Assembly (NCBI GenBank): GCA_022432975.1
Contig: CM039514.1
Location: 12,074,810-12,138,809, forward strand
Direction: 5' to 3'
Length of the DNA stretch: 64,000 nucleotides
From: Begonia masoniana
Lineage: Eukaryota > Streptophyta > Magnoliopsida > Cucurbitales > Begoniaceae
Part shown: piece after piece, positions 34,277 to 47,006 of the stretch
Position numbering within the stretch: position 1 is the first letter of the stretch
How the letters are laid out: every line of letters starts with the position of its first letter
Translations under genes and position numbers: made by a program
The notes under the pieces: generated by a model
Told to the model about the DNA's origin: nothing
The model's database searches: none
What the model saw: the letters and a program-made list of their open reading frames with translations, nothing else

Positions 34277-37200
34277 TCATGGAGCATCCATTAGAGGGAT
34301 GGACATATTTCTGTTATCCATCATATTTTCTTCAAAATAGTGCTTAATTCTCTGCCCATTAACCTTGAAAGATTTCCCTGTTGTTTCACTGATTAGTTCC
34401 AAAACTCCAAAATCATAAATGGCTGTAATTTTAAATGGACCAGTCCACCTTGACTTCAACTTTCCAGGAAATAGCTTTAGTCTAGAATTATAAAGCAATA
34501 CTTGTTGCCCCACTTCAAAGATCCTATCCTGGATTTTTTTATCATGCCATCTTTTCACCTTTTCCTTATAAATTACAGCATTCTCGTAAGCATCGAGTCT
34601 GAATTCTTCTAGTTCGTTAAGCTGCAACAATCTTTTCTCTCCTGCTGCATCCATGTCCATATTCAATTTAGCTACTGACCAATATGTTTTGTGTAGTAAC
34701 TCCACTGGTAGGTGGCAGGCTTTTCCAAACACTAAACGAAATGGAGATGTACCAATGGGTGTCTTGAACGCTGTTCTGTATGCCCACAAGGCGTCTGGTA
34801 ATTTCTCAGCCCAATCTTTTCTGCTTGTATTTATCACCTTCTCCAGAATCCTTTTTATTTCTCTATTCGATACTTCCGTTTGTCCGTTCGCTTGAGGATG
34901 ATAAGCTGTGGTCACTTTATGCTTAATTCCATACTTTGCCAATAGTTGCTGAAATTGTTTGTTGCAAAAATGGCTGCCTCCGTCACTGATGATAGCTCTT
35001 GGTGTTCCGAACCGAGTAAAAATATTGCGATGCAAAAATCTTGTAACCACCTTAGCATCATTTGTAGGGAGTGCAACAGCTTCCACCCACTTAGAGACAT
35101 AGTCCACAGCAAGCAGGATATAATGATTTCCATAGGATGAGGGAACTGGTCCCATAAAATCAATGCCCCAAACATCAAAAAGCTCTACTTCTAATATATT
35201 TGTTAATGGCATTTCATGCTTCCGTGAGATATTTCCCGTTCGTTGACACCTATCACATGATTTAACAAAATTGTTAGCATCTCAAAATAATGTAGGCCAA
35301 TACAAACCTGACTGTAAGACTTTTGACGCTGTTCGAATTCCTCCAAAATGTCCTCCGTATGATGCTGCATGGCAATGCTGCAGCACTGCTGTAAATTCAG
35401 TTTCTGGAATACATCTTCTCAAAATTTGGTCAGCACATATTTTAAACAAATAAGGATCATCCCAGAAATAATGTCTAACATCTTTTAAAAAAATTTTCTT
35501 TTGCTGGAACTGAAAATCAAAGGGAATGATACCACTTACAATATAGTTCACAATATCAGCATACCATGGTACTTTGGTGATGCTTAGCAATTGCTCATCT
35601 GGAAAGTTCTCTGAAATGGGGACTGTTTTGTGAGATGCTTTTTCGGAATCCAACCTTGATAAATGGTCTGCTACTTGATTCTCACTTCCCTTCTGATCTC
35701 TGATTTCTAAATCAAATTCTTGGAGTAATAGAACCCATCTAATTAATCTCGGTTTGGCATCTTTTTTTGACATCAAGTACTTAATCGCTGAATGATCTGT
35801 GTATACGACTACTTTGGTACCCAACAAATATTGTCTGAATTTCTCGAAGGCAAAAACTACTGCTAACAGCTCTTTTTCAGTTGTTGTATAATTGAGTTGT
35901 GCTTCAGAGAGTGTTCGGCTTGCGTAGTAAATAGAGTGAAATATTTTTGCCTTTCTTTGTCCAAGTACCACTCCGAGAGCAAAATCACTTGCATCACACA
36001 TCAGTTCAAATGGTTGTAACCAATCAGGAGCTGCAATTACAGGAGCAGTGGTAAGCTTTTGTTTTAAAACTGAAAAAGCTTGCTGACATGCTTCATCAAA
36101 ACAAAATGCTTTATTGTTTTCCAGTAAAGAGCAAAGTGGCTTAGAAATTTTGGAAAAATCTTTGATAAATCTTCTGTAAAAACCAGCATGCCCCAGGAAA
36201 CTTCTTATTCCTTTCACAGTTGTTGGAGGAGGAAGCTTCTCAATTACCTCAATCTTTGCCTTATCAACTTCAATTCCACTTTTAGAAACTCGGTGTCCAA
36301 GAACAATGCCTTCAGCCACCATAAAATGGCATTTTTCCCAATTTAATACTAGATCTGTTTCTGTACAGCGTTGAAGCACGACTTCCAGATTTTTCAAGCA
36401 TGTTTTAAAAGAATCTCCCGTGACTGAAAAATCATCCATGAATATTTCCAAAAAATTTTCGACCATGTCTGAGAAAATAGACATCATGCATCGTTGAAAA
36501 GTAGCTGGAGCATTGCACAATCCGAACGGCATGCGTCTAAATGCGAACGTTCCATACGGGCAAGTAAACGTAGTCTTCTCTTGATCTTCAGGAGAAATGG
36601 AAATCTGATTATAGCCGGAATATCCATCCAAGAAACAATAATATTCTTTCCCAGCTAGTCGGTCAAGCATCTGATCAATAAATGGCAAAGGAAAATGATC
36701 TTTCCTTGTCATTTTATTCAGCTTACGATAATCCATGCATACTCTCCATCCATTGACTGTTCGAGTGGGAATCAATTCATTTTTCTGGTTTGTCACTACA
36801 GTCACTCCTCCTTTCTTTGGTACGCACTGTACTGGACTTACCCATGAGCTGTCGGCAATAGGGTAAATAATTCCAGCATCTAATAATTTGATTACTTCCT
36901 TCTTGACTACCTCTTTCATTACAGGATTTAAACGTCTTTGTTGTTCTATTGAAGGCTGATAATTCTGCTCCATCAGGATTTTGTGCATGCAAATGCTCGG
37001 GCTAATACCTTTTATGTCAGCAATGGTCCATGCAATGGCATTTTTGAATTTTCGTAAAACTTCCATTAGTTCCAATTCTTGTCCTGAGGTGAGTGAAGTC
37101 GAGATTATCACGGGTAATGTGTTAGCTGTCCCCAAAAATGCATACTTCAAGTGTGCTGGCAGTTGCTTTAGTTCAACTTTTGGAGGATCTTCAACAGAAG

Positions 37201-37972
37201 CTTTCAACATTTTATAATCTGTCATTGCTTTTTCCAAAATTTCATATTGGTTGGGCCAGGGCTGGTGATTCTTTCTTTCTCTTTGATGAACACTGTTTTT
37301 CTTACTGCTTGCTGATACTGAATGATTTTTTGCATCATGTGGCACTTCATCATCTTTTATCAAGTAGCACTCTTCAGCCTCATCTGGAAATTTCATCGCT
37401 TTCAAGACATTGAATGTGATTTGTTGATCATTGACTCTCATTGTAAGTTCACCTTTCTGGACGTCGATCAATGTCCTCCCCATAGCCAGAAAAGGCCTTC
37501 CCAAAATAATTGGCACTTCCCGATCAGCTTCGTAGTCTAAAATAATAAAGTCGGCTGGAAAGATGAATTTATCAACCTTAACTAGAACATCTTCTATTTT
37601 TCCTTCTGGTTGAGCTAATGATCGATCAGCAAGCTGCAACGTTACTGTTGTGGGTCTCGCTTTTCCAATATTCAGCTTTTTAAAGATGGACATCGGCATC
37701 AAATTGATGCTTGCTCCCAAATCACATAGCGCTTTTCCAATATAGTTACTTCCGATTGTACATGGGATTGTGAAGCTGCCCGGATCTTGTAGCTTCGGTG
37801 GCAATTTGTTTTGAAGAATATAGCTACTTTCTTCAGTAATAGCTACTGTTTCATATTCATTCAGTTTTCTCTTTTTGGCAAGAATGTCTTTCATAAACTT
37901 AGTGTAACTGGGCATTTGTTCCAAGGCTTCTACCAATGGAATGTTGATATGTAACTGTTTTAAAACATCCAA
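34277..37972 (-). pseudogene. Athila-like pol: protease, RT, RNase H, integrase, with one in-frame stop
   Basis: The reading frame from the ATG at 37972 encodes an aspartic protease (CDLGAS, residues about 83-88), reverse transcriptase (active-site FMDDF at about 511-515, with the PFGLCNAP motif before it) and RNase H (ELMCDASD at about 666-673, then TEKELLAVVF and YTDHSAIKYL). It continues into the start of the integrase zinc region, where TGA at 35282-35284 stops it. The same frame continues from 35281 to 34277 with the integrase core: Asp in GIDFMGP, Asp in ISDGGSHF and Glu in GQTEVSNR. Apart from that stop the domains look intact. It is annotated as broken because integrase cannot be made as part of pol without bypassing the stop. 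Confidence 0.9.
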
Positions 37973-38065
37973 ATATTTTCTGAACTGCTTGTCTTGGTGT
38001 TGCTTCTGAAGTCTTTGTAGAAATGGAGGTGGAGGTCGTTCGTTTTGGTTTACTGGTACTCGATG

Positions 38066-39622
38066 TTATGGCTTTGCTGCAGCATCAGCGCTAGATTCAT
38101 CATTTTTTTTCTTTCCAGAGTTCTCTTCCACCTCTTTTTCTTGTTCTATCTCTATTTCAACCATCTCAGTTTCGTTTTCTGGTTCTAACACTGCTTCAAC
38201 TTCTCTTCCATTTCGTAACCGAATTGAATTACAGTGTTCTTTTCCTTTCCTCTTGGGTATTTCCGTATCACTTGGCAGCATGCCTTGTGATCTATTATTC
38301 ATGGCTTGAGCAAGTTGACCCACTTGAGTTTCAAGATTTCTGTGAGATGCTGCTTGATTCTGAATCAAAGTTGTTAAGTTCTGCATAAGCATGTCATTTC
38401 TTGTCATGTATTCTTTCATCATTTGCTCTAACGAGGTTGACTGTTCGGAATGCAGCTGCTTGTTCTGCTGAGAAATACTAGCCTGCGATAATCCTTGTGG
38501 TTGCTGCGAAGATCCAGGGTTAGAGTTTCTGAACTGAGAATTCCATTGATAGTTGGGCTGCTGTTTCCATCCAGAGTTGAATGAATTGTTGTTCCGGTTA
38601 TAACCCACATAATTTACAGCTTCCGGGTTTGAAGGGCAGCTTTCAAAAGAGTGTTCCTCGCCACACCAAGTACATGATAAACTCAAAACTTGTTGCTGTT
38701 GCTGCTGTTTCGGGGGCAGGTTTATTGACTTAATAGCATTGGTAAGGGTGGACATCTGTGTTGTTAGTGCAGTCAACTGATCAAGTTCCATCACTCCATT
38801 ACGCCTAGTTGTCCCTGCTCTCTCTGATGGCCACTGATAGTTATTAGTGGCTATTGTTTCTAATAGCTCATATGCTTCTGTATATGTTTTTGTCAAAATA
38901 GCTCCATTAGCTGACGCATCAAGGATGGCTCTTGTTTGACTGTTCAACCCATTATAGAAAGTTTCCAATTGCACCCATGCAGAAACTCCATGATTTGGAC
39001 ATTGCCTTACCAACTCTTTAAATCTCTCCCAAGCTTCATATAATGATTCTGTATTTTGCTGCTGGAAACTCATGATGTCACCTCTCATTCTAGCGTTCTT
39101 TACTGGCGGGAAATACTTTGTCAGAAATCTTTTTGCTAAATCCGCCCATGAATTTACTGAGTTCGGTGGCAGTGAATTTAACCAGGACCTAGCTCGATCG
39201 CGGAGAGAATATGGAAATAGTTTAAGTCTCAGCACTTCGCGGTTTGCTGCTTCATCTTCAAAGGTATCACAGAGCTGTGTAAAATCCCTTAAATGAGCAT
39301 TGGGATCTTCTGTTGCCATTCCGCTGAACTGACCGATGGACTGCAACATCTGAAACATCACTGGCCTTAGCTCGCATCGAACTGTTGGAAGTGCTGGCCG
39401 AACTATACCAGGAATCAAGTTGTCCAAATTTGGTATGGCGTAATCGCGAATCGGACGCTCCGGTTCGTTGCCATTGTTCTGTTGTTCAGCTTGTCGAGCA
39501 GCGTCGGGATTCATATCTCCTCCTTCAATAAATCTCTGATTCTGTTGGCGTCTTCTTTCTCTGAAAGTCCTTTCAATCTCAGGGTCGTAAGGAATTAAGT
39601 TTTGATCTTCTTCGTCTTGCAT
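38066..39622 (-). CDS. Athila-like Gag, 518 aa
   Basis: The frame is open on the minus strand from MQDEEDQN (ATG 39622) to TAA at 38066-38068. It contains the plant gypsy gag core (FPYSLRDRARSWLNSLP, EAWERFKELVRQCP, ANNYQWPSER-like) and a zinc-knuckle-like CTWCGEEHSFESCP with spacing CX2C..H..C. A glutamine-rich stretch follows, then an acidic C-terminus. It packages element RNA into virus-like particles. Gag and pol are in the same frame, separated only by this TAA and about 30 codons before the next ATG. Confidence 0.9.
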   Translation of the reverse strand: MQDEEDQNLIPYDPEIERTFRERRRQQNQRFIEGGDMNPDAARQAEQQNNGNEPERPIRDYAIPNLDNLIPGIVRPALPTVRCELRPVMFQMLQSIGQFSGMATEDPNAHLRDFTQLCDTFEDEAANREVLRLKLFPYSLRDRARSWLNSLPPNSVNSWADLAKRFLTKYFPPVKNARMRGDIMSFQQQNTESLYEAWERFKELVRQCPNHGVSAWVQLETFYNGLNSQTRAILDASANGAILTKTYTEAYELLETIATNNYQWPSERAGTTRRNGVMELDQLTALTTQMSTLTNAIKSINLPPKQQQQQQVLSLSCTWCGEEHSFESCPSNPEAVNYVGYNRNNNSFNSGWKQQPNYQWNSQFRNSNPGSSQQPQGLSQASISQQNKQLHSEQSTSLEQMMKEYMTRNDMLMQNLTTLIQNQAASHRNLETQVGQLAQAMNNRSQGMLPSDTEIPKRKGKEHCNSIRLRNGREVEAVLEPENETEMVEIEIEQEKEVEENSGKKKNDESSADAAAKP

Positions 39623-39712
39623 TAATCGATCAGTTCCTAACAAAATAAAATAAAAATAAAAAAAAATTAAATTAAATTCTAGAAAATAATAAAAAATTGA
39701 AAAAAAAATTTT

Positions 39713-39731
39713 GTCCCCGGCAACGGCGCCA
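39713..39731 (-). promoter_or_regulatory. Primer-binding site of the Athila-like element
   Basis: The minus strand reads TGGCGCCGTTGCCGGGG a few bases inside the 5' LTR, complementary to a tRNA 3' end as expected for minus-strand priming. Confidence 0.85.
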
Positions 39732-39737
39732 AAAACT

Positions 39738-40958
39738 TGATGTGCAAAAATGACACTACGCAAGTGCACGTATCGCAATTCAAGTAGTACAAAAGTATCG
39801 ATTCCACGAGGACAAAATTTAATCAATCTTAAATTATTTATGGAAAAGTAATTAATATTCAGAGAAATTAATATTCAAATATGAAAAATAATGGAAACTA
39901 AACCAAATTATGTAACTAGATAATTAGAAACGGCTTCGATTCGATTTCCTTCACTAATTGATTTCTTACTACAAATATTGTAGGGAATGCTATAGTTTTA
40001 TGTTAAATGACTAGAATTTTCTCATGAATCAAGGCTTGGTCTATGCTCTTGATTAATTCCTTTTTATATTATTTTTCAGACTTATGAAAAATCAATACAA
40101 GCTAGAATTCCACTTAAGTGTTATTCTATATATCACATGAATTTAAGCAACCATTATGATAATACTTATAATTGATACTTGTCACATGCATCAATCATCC
40201 ATGCAATTCAATACACGTCTCAATAACTATTTCATGGCGTCTAAAATAGCATCCTAGTATTTATTCATGTGGCGTGTATAAAATAAATTAATCACTAAAA
40301 ACATATTGAATTGTTTAACATAAATCAAAAGCATTCCACAAGAAATCAATAGTTTAGTACTCTCTCATCGAGCCAACAGAAAATTAGTTCATGAAAAAGA
40401 AATTAATTAAACAATCCATAAAATTCATAGAGAAAAATATAAGAAAATAAGAAGAATAAGAAGAATTGGTGGAATTCTCCCTTGAAGACCGTGTCCCCCT
40501 TCCTGGATGCCTTCCCTCCTTCTTTCTTCTTCTCCTTTCTCCCCTTGCTGAATGTCCTCTTTTCTTGTTCTCCGTATCCAGCACCCTTCTCTCTCCTCCT
40601 TGATTCTCTTTAATTTGTTTTTAATTTCCTTGATTTTTGCCTTTTATTTCTCTCTCTTCATATTCTGAATCTTTTAAATTTGATTTTTCCCGCTAGCCAC
40701 GTTTAAAATAACTCTAATTTTCACCTGTGTTTCCATCTTTTAAATCTTCCACATCATCAGTAATCTGCAAATAAAAATAGTTAGTGATAATTATCTGAAA
40801 AATAACACATATTTTTAATAATTGACAAAGATACTGATGCTGTGGCTTTGCTGCAGCATTCCCTGTTAATATGTATACATTACTTTGATTAATCATTTAA
40901 ATTTCAGCAATTTATAATTAAAAGCACTTGTAGAATAAGTCTTTTTTAAGACTTAACA
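39738..40958 (-). repeat. 5' LTR of the Athila-like element
   Basis: It is near-identical to 31596-32806. Differences include one extra 9-bp unit near 40455 and a few point changes. Confidence 0.95.
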
Positions 40959-40963
40959 ATAAG

Positions 40964-43900
40964 GCATACTCGAATTCCATTCTAACGAGAGTAGTGATTT
41001 AAGTAGGGCAGTTAGATCTTCCGTTTCGATAAGACATCCTTAGTAGATTGCTAAGTTTCTTCTCTAATGAATGATGAATGACTAAGAGAGATTTGAAGTA
41101 ACTTATAAAATGAGAACCTTGTCTCTCCATAAATTAAGTGTAAAACTACCACTCTGACTATTAAAAAATAATATCATTACAAGCTCATCTTTACACATAT
41201 TTTAGGTTCCAATGTGCCTAATTTATATCATCATATATACTTGAAGTCTAATTACTAAATATATTCAACCATTTTCATAAGCGTTACGAAAAATGATCGA
41301 CATCATATGTAGGTCCACCATATGATTTAAAATCAAACAATCTTCCACTTGGGCAACATATGAACCTAGCTACCATAAATTATAACCAAAATTTTGGGAA
41401 ATCTAATAAACTGTTATCATTAATGTGAGTATATTACCAGTTTCATCTATCAATTATACCAATATAGGATGAAAGTGATTTTGATTACATTAAACGCAAC
41501 TAAACCTGAAAATGGTCACGAATTCTGATATAATCAAATAATATAAATCAAATATAGATGTATATCATGAAAATTATACGTTATGTGACATAGCATGTCT
41601 ATTTCAAACTACTCTAACCATATTCATTATGAGATCAAAATTTAAACTTTAGTTTCAGAGTGCAACAAAACATGAAAAATTCGTAACTTTATTATTGTAA
41701 TAAAATATAACATAAGTGATACAACAACTAAACATAAATCACCCAAAATTACAAACTCTCCCTGAACCACAATATCATCTAAAGAAGTAAAACCAGTATA
41801 AGCCACATGCTCATGAAAAACCATGTCAAGATGCACTTCTATTGTTATCGGAAGACATTATAGCAAACCAATTGTCACCCAATAATCGAAGTGGTCTTTC
41901 CATCCCTTTGAATATTCGAACTTTCACAACAAAATCCTTAGCTATAATGTCTCTTTTGATGCCTCATAACATGCAATAAATTTTGTAACCATCGTGGACA
42001 GCTAGAAGTGATTTTTTAGCAATTTTATAGGAAATAGCTCCTCCATCTAGTAGAACATAACCCGATGTTGTTCACCAACTAATTTAGCATCCAGCGAAAT
42101 CAAAATGAGAATACCGAATGATATTCAACTAATATGATTTTTTGTATGTGAGAATATAGCCTTTAGTTGTCTATAAGTATCTAAGTAACCTCTTCATTGT
42201 TTTCCAATAATCCAAACTAGGACTGCTCATAAATTTGTCTATTAGTCCTACCATGTATGTAATATCTAGATGTGTATATACTTGAGCATACATAAGACTT
42301 CCCATAGCTGAAGTATAAAGAATCTTTTGTATTTTCTTTTTTTTCATAGTCGATTTTGAGCAATTGTTTCTCATTGATCCCGACCTTTAGCCATAAAGAG
42401 ATCTTTTGGTTTGCACTTATGCATTCTAAACCTTTTGAGAATCATCTCGATAGCTCATTTGTCATAATACAAGAATACCTTGAGAATGATCTTAGTATAT
42501 CTAGATTTCTAATATAAAAGAGGCGTTACTAAGATATTTTATTTTAATAATACGTAATCGACATATAAATTAAAAAATATAAATTTACTGTCACTGAACT
42601 TATGGTATATGAAATCTTCAACCAAGTTCACTTCAAAACCATATGAGATGAAGATCTTGTTTAAGTCCGTAGATAATTTTTTTTTTAATTTACATACCAT
42701 ATCATTTCAATACAAAGTATTCTGATTGTACCATTTGTCTTAAAATCCATATGATGTAGCTCAAGATCAGAATGAGTTCTCAATGAGATGATTATTCTTC
42801 AAAAAAATTTCGAAAAAACCAAAGAGAAAGTCTCTTAATAGTCTATGTCTTTCTTATGAGTAAATTCCTTATCGAAAAAACAAGTCTTATATCTTTACAT
42901 AGTACCTTTTTAATTCTTTTCAACTTTAACTATCCATCTATAACCATTATGTTTCTTTCCTTCAAATAATGGGACAAGATCTCAAACGTCATTATTCTTC
43001 ATGAACTTTAACTCTTTATCCATTGCATCAATCAACGGTTTCTTGGCTTGGTGAAAATTGATCGAATCATATTCCACCTTCTCATGATCATTTACCTTAT
43101 GTTCTTGTATAAATATGACATAATCATCCAAAATCGTATTTTTCCTTCCTCTAGTAGATCTTATTGATGGCATTTGTGATTGAGAATGTTGAGTTTGATC
43201 TTTAAGAGCAACCTCTAAACCTTATTAATTAAGAATATCACTATTGTTATCCAAATTTTCTAGTTGATCAACAACATCAATAGAAATTGTAGGAAGAGAA
43301 ATGATTTTCTTTTCATAGACAATATCCTTAACCTTATCTTTTCTCACAAACTCAACATCCACAAAAACCACCGTTCTCATCTCAAAAATTGTTCTAGCAG
43401 TGTATCATAAAATTTATACCGCTTTGACTTTTTGGGATACACAAAAAAAATAGTAACTAATGGTTCTGAAGTCCAATTTCTCTTCGTTAAGCTTATATGG
43501 CCTTGCCTCAACTCGACAACACCAAACATGCAATTTGTTAAAACAAGCATTTGCCTCTTCAACATTCGTATGAGATTTTGTTAGTTGCTCAATGAGTACC
43601 TATTCATGATATAAGTTGCATTCTTTAATGTCTCACCCCACAGTGACTCTTGTAATGTAGAATAAATAATCATAATCTTTACCATTTCCTTATATTTTTA
43701 TTTCATCTCTCAGCTACACAATTCATATTAGGCAACCCCTACATAGTATGTTGATGAATATGCAGGAAAAGAAATCAAAACTAAATGCAGGAGAAAATCT
43801 TTCAATGGCTCTAACTTAAGTGCTTTTATCTTTGAAGCAAGATGAGACAATGTACTCTTGAATGTTTCCTTTGCCGTTATACTTTAATGGAACAACATTT

Positions 43901-44830
43901 GGTGAAAGCGTACTTGTTTCAACCTTCTCGTTCTTTGCAAAAGCGATCCTCAATTTCTTGAAATGAAACTCTTGACACTAACTCTTTTAGACATAGTGTC
44001 CAGGCAATGCCAATGGAATGGGTCGCTTTAGGATCATTATGTACATTCTGTTAGAATGATTCCACATTTCTAGCTCCCTTTTGACATTGAGGGTACTAGA
44101 TGATGAAAGAACTTGAGAGCAATCTTTCTTTAATGCATAATCTAGATCTATGTGGCCAAGAACTATCATTACGTTTTCTTTCTCGACTTTAAAATTTCTG
44201 TCATTGAGCACTAGAATGGTATTTATATGAGTATATATAATAGCAACAGAAGAATTAACTATGCAAAATAAAATAAGCTCACAATAACTTAAACCATATA
44301 TATGCGCATTTGAATAAAATTAATAACTCAAAAATAATAGTGCATTCTATCACAAGACATCAAGAACAATATTTATGCCTAATCTTTTAATTAAAAATAT
44401 CAATTTGCAAGTGATAACTTTGTCCAATGAACTCACATTGATAATAAAGCCTATCATACAACAAATTTATTTTTTGATCAATTCATTGTTCACACGATGA
44501 CCAAACAATCATCACATGTTCAACACTCCAAACAATTTATATAATTAAAACAAAATGTTAACCTTCTTTTGGGCCGATCAGTACCCGTATAACTACATGT
44601 ATAGATTCTTAACATGTTAAAATGAATTAATCTAGGCAAAAGAGGCTTATATTTAGCATGTATCTTCAATTAACTCTTTTTCAATGTGAGACATTTAAAT
44701 ATATGACTTGCACCATAGAAGAGATAAGAAGGCGCAAAACTCCCAAAATAGTTTGTTGAAGCAAGTGTTGTGGAGCTTGATCTGGGCTACAATGCTTAGT
44801 CTAGTGCAAGACTTAGCGCTCTAGCACCAA
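40964..44830 (-). mobile_element. Decayed Ty1/copia retrotransposon (element B), host of the Athila-like insertion
   Basis: Scattered minus-strand pieces follow copia order. The list runs gag (VMIVLGHIDLDYAL, near 44200-44000), the integrase end (AFNK-like NCMFGVVELRQGH with YPKKSKRYKFY, near 43560-43400), the RT start (LIDAMDKELKFMKNNDV, near 43030) and the RNase H junction (SAMGSLMYAQVYTHLDITYMVG, near 42320-42240). A primer-site-like TGGTGCTAGAGCG lies on the minus strand at about 44816-44829. The 3' LTR starts TGTTTGATTTT at 41339 after a GTGGAAGAT purine tract and runs left to 40964, where the Athila-like element splits it. A matching 5' LTR was not recognised. Confidence 0.75.
42171..44211 (-). 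pseudogene. Copia gag-pol remnant of element B
   Basis: Open fragments at 43987-44211, 43377-43565, 42982-43173 and 42171-42374 cover gag, integrase and RT/RNase H similarity in the correct order. They are broken by many stops and frameshifts. Confidence 0.75.
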
Positions 44831-45459
44831 AAATGGGTGTTATACCACTATCTTATACTCAAATTTGTAGAGACCCAACACTATGATGCCCAAATCAATA
44901 TTGTAGCAATAATACTTGATGGTATTGTCAGAGAGTCATTGCTATAGCGCCCCAAAATTGTGTTGTAGTCCTTTTGAATCGTTCATTTGGCAACTAAAAA
45001 GGTATTTGAGGCCATGTTTTCTATCAAAGAGTATGCATCTTCAGAAGTTCTACCCATGAATGAACCATTTTTCGATTTGATTCTCATTATTTTTTTCAAT
45101 TAGGTTTCCAAATAAAATTCATGATGTTCATTTTGCCTATTATTTCTCTTACATTTTATCTATCATATTTTAACATGAAGAGTATTTTTCATCCTATAGT
45201 AGTGATGTTTTCAATATTATTAAAATGAGGAACACTCATACTACTAAAATAGTTGGAAAGGGTGACATTATATCCACATCATACATGTTAAGGATATTAG
45301 ATTACATCTAATACTAGTTGATCCACTTAGTGATATTGAGCTACTAAAATAAATTTGTTGGATACAAATAGAAACACAAGAAAGGCTCTAAAATAGTTGA
45401 AAAATAAACAATTTAGCTTCTATGTAACTCAAGGAACTCTGAAAGAAAATTTGTAAATG
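44831..45459. other. Spacer between element B and a gypsy LTR fragment
   Basis: AT-rich sequence with no recognisable gene. It may include diverged 5' LTR sequence of element B, but it does not match the 3' LTR by eye. Confidence 0.4.
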
Positions 45460-46967
45460 TGTAGCACCCGGTTTCAATAAATCAAAATAAGTTATTAAAC
45501 GGTGGTATATAATTTTTATGGTTAAAATTTAGTGAAATGTTGATTAGGTTGTAAATGACTAGGCAGGGGCAAGATGGTAATTGCGAATTTATATTGTGGA
45601 TAAGGTATTTAAGGAAAGGTTTAGTGAGGTTTAGCCGCCACTGTTTTATTACTCTTACCTCTCAGCTCAAGCAGACTACCTCTGGGCGATTTCCCCTCCG
45701 GTTTTCCCCAACCAAGGTAAGTTTTGAATCAACTACTTGCCGTTCTAGTGCTAGGGTAGCTGAAGGATTGCAATGTACGTATCTTCGATAAGCTGCGAGT
45801 GAGAGATTTGGGTTTTTGGGGTTTAGTGATGTATCGGGAATGCTTAATCAGTAGAGCCCCAAACTGGCTTCCTTAGACTTCAGTAGTTAGATAAAGTTTA
45901 GTTGAGATCTAATCCATAATCTGTCAATGGTTTTAGGTGAGCAGATTTTTGGAGTAGCATATAGTCGAGCGATTTCCAGGAGCCAGGTAAGTAAAGTAAT
46001 GTGTGAGCCTTCGGGCCTACATCACAAAACAGTAGGTTTATGCATGTTTGAGTGTTTCTTTTCTTTATGTCATGCATTAAGTTTTTGAAGAATTACGAAA
46101 ATGAATTTATGTGCAAGGTTATGATGAGTATGAATTGAATGAAACAGAGTAGCTGTTAAGGGAAGTAATCCGCCCCTTAACTGAGTAGAGGATTTATTAC
46201 ATTGGGAGAACCGATCCCACTCCCAAGGGAATTAAGGGATCTGTATTAGTTGTTAAGGGAAGTAATCCGCCCCTTAACTGAGTAGAGGATTTATTACATT
46301 GGGAGAACCGATCCCACTCCCAAGGGAACTTAGGGATCAGACCAGTTTATAAACGATGCACAACTGAGTTGAGAAAAATTAGAAACTGCATGATCAGGGT
46401 TTATGTTTCAGCATACATTTCATTAATGCTTTACTTGCTTAGCATTAGGCTAATAGATGAGTTTTGTGATGTAGGTGTTGAGGATACAGCAGGTGATTTC
46501 CCTGAGAGCGTAACCGAGTAGATGAGGTTGGTGGAGCACGGCTGTGCAACGGTCAGGCATCTGATGGGGCGGTTTGACTGGTGTCATTGACTAACAAAGA
46601 TTAATTGACAGTATTTCAAATTTATTATACTGAGCTTTCATGACAGTAGAAATTTTAATGTTTTGGAATTCGCTTTTGAGTTTCTTTTCTGATAACGATA
46701 TTCTGTTGGGATTTCAAGATAGTACTTATGAGTTTCTAGTGACACAAAGGTTTGGATTGTCTCTGGTTAGTTTTAGCAATGATGAGTTACTTGAAGTTTT
46801 CAAAAGTATTCTTAGTTTTCTCTGAATTTAGTATTCTGTTGGTTTATTACTGGATTTGCAAGTGAAGCGATTAGAGTTGTTGTTTTGCTCTCTATCGACA
46901 GATGATATCTGTCGGTAGATGTTGAGTAAATTTTAAATTCTATCGGAAGATGTCTTCAGAAAAAAGC

Positions 46968-46970
<3 letters not shown>
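45460..46970 (+). mobile_element. Gypsy LTR fragment, same family as solo LTR 1, plus strand
   Basis: It starts TGTAGCACCCGGTTTC and contains, in order, a TATA-like GTATTTAAGG (about 45606), CAG/GTAAGT at 45984-45992, left arm 46016-46029, a 97-bp tandem repeat, a TTAGC/GCTAA hairpin at about 46438-46452 and right arm 46462-46475. This matches solo LTR 1 read on its minus strand. It breaks off at a poly-A tract at 46971 and its 3' end is missing. A short open frame at 45555-45791 is probably leader sequence, not a gene. Confidence 0.85.
46155..46345. repeat. 97-bp tandem duplication in the gypsy LTR fragment
   Basis: Two nearly identical units start GTTAAGGGAAGTAATCCGCC at 46155 and 46252. 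They are homologous, in reverse complement, to 16844-17036. Confidence 0.93.

Positions 46971-47003
<33 letters not shown>
46971..47003 (+). repeat. Poly-A tract, 33 bp, at a chimeric junction
   Basis: The tract separates an LTR fragment of one gypsy family from the pol end of another. It may mark a deletion, a template switch or a misassembly. Confidence 0.9.

Positions 47004-47006
<3 letters not shown>

Larger units (their letters stand above)
31596..40958 (-). mobile_element. Nearly intact Ty3/gypsy retrotransposon, Athila-like, 9363 bp, TSD ATAAG
   Basis: Two almost identical LTRs of about 1.2 kb (31596-32806 and 39738-40958) flank a minus-strand gag-pol. ATAAG is duplicated at 31591-31595 and 40959-40963. 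Next to the right (5') LTR the minus strand reads TGGCGCCGTTGCCGGGG, a primer site typical of Athila-type elements (tRNA-Asp). A purine tract with GGGGGTG adjoins the left (3') LTR. Domain order is Gag, protease, RT, RNase H, integrase. By eye the LTRs differ by about six substitutions and two small indels, so the insertion is recent. Two in-frame stops interrupt gag-pol. The 1.45 kb after pol holds no visible envelope-like ORF. Confidence 0.95.

Noticed and set aside
45555..45791. 78-aa plus-strand frame
   Set aside because: It lies in the leader part of a gypsy LTR, is not conserved as protein in solo LTR 1, and resembles no family.
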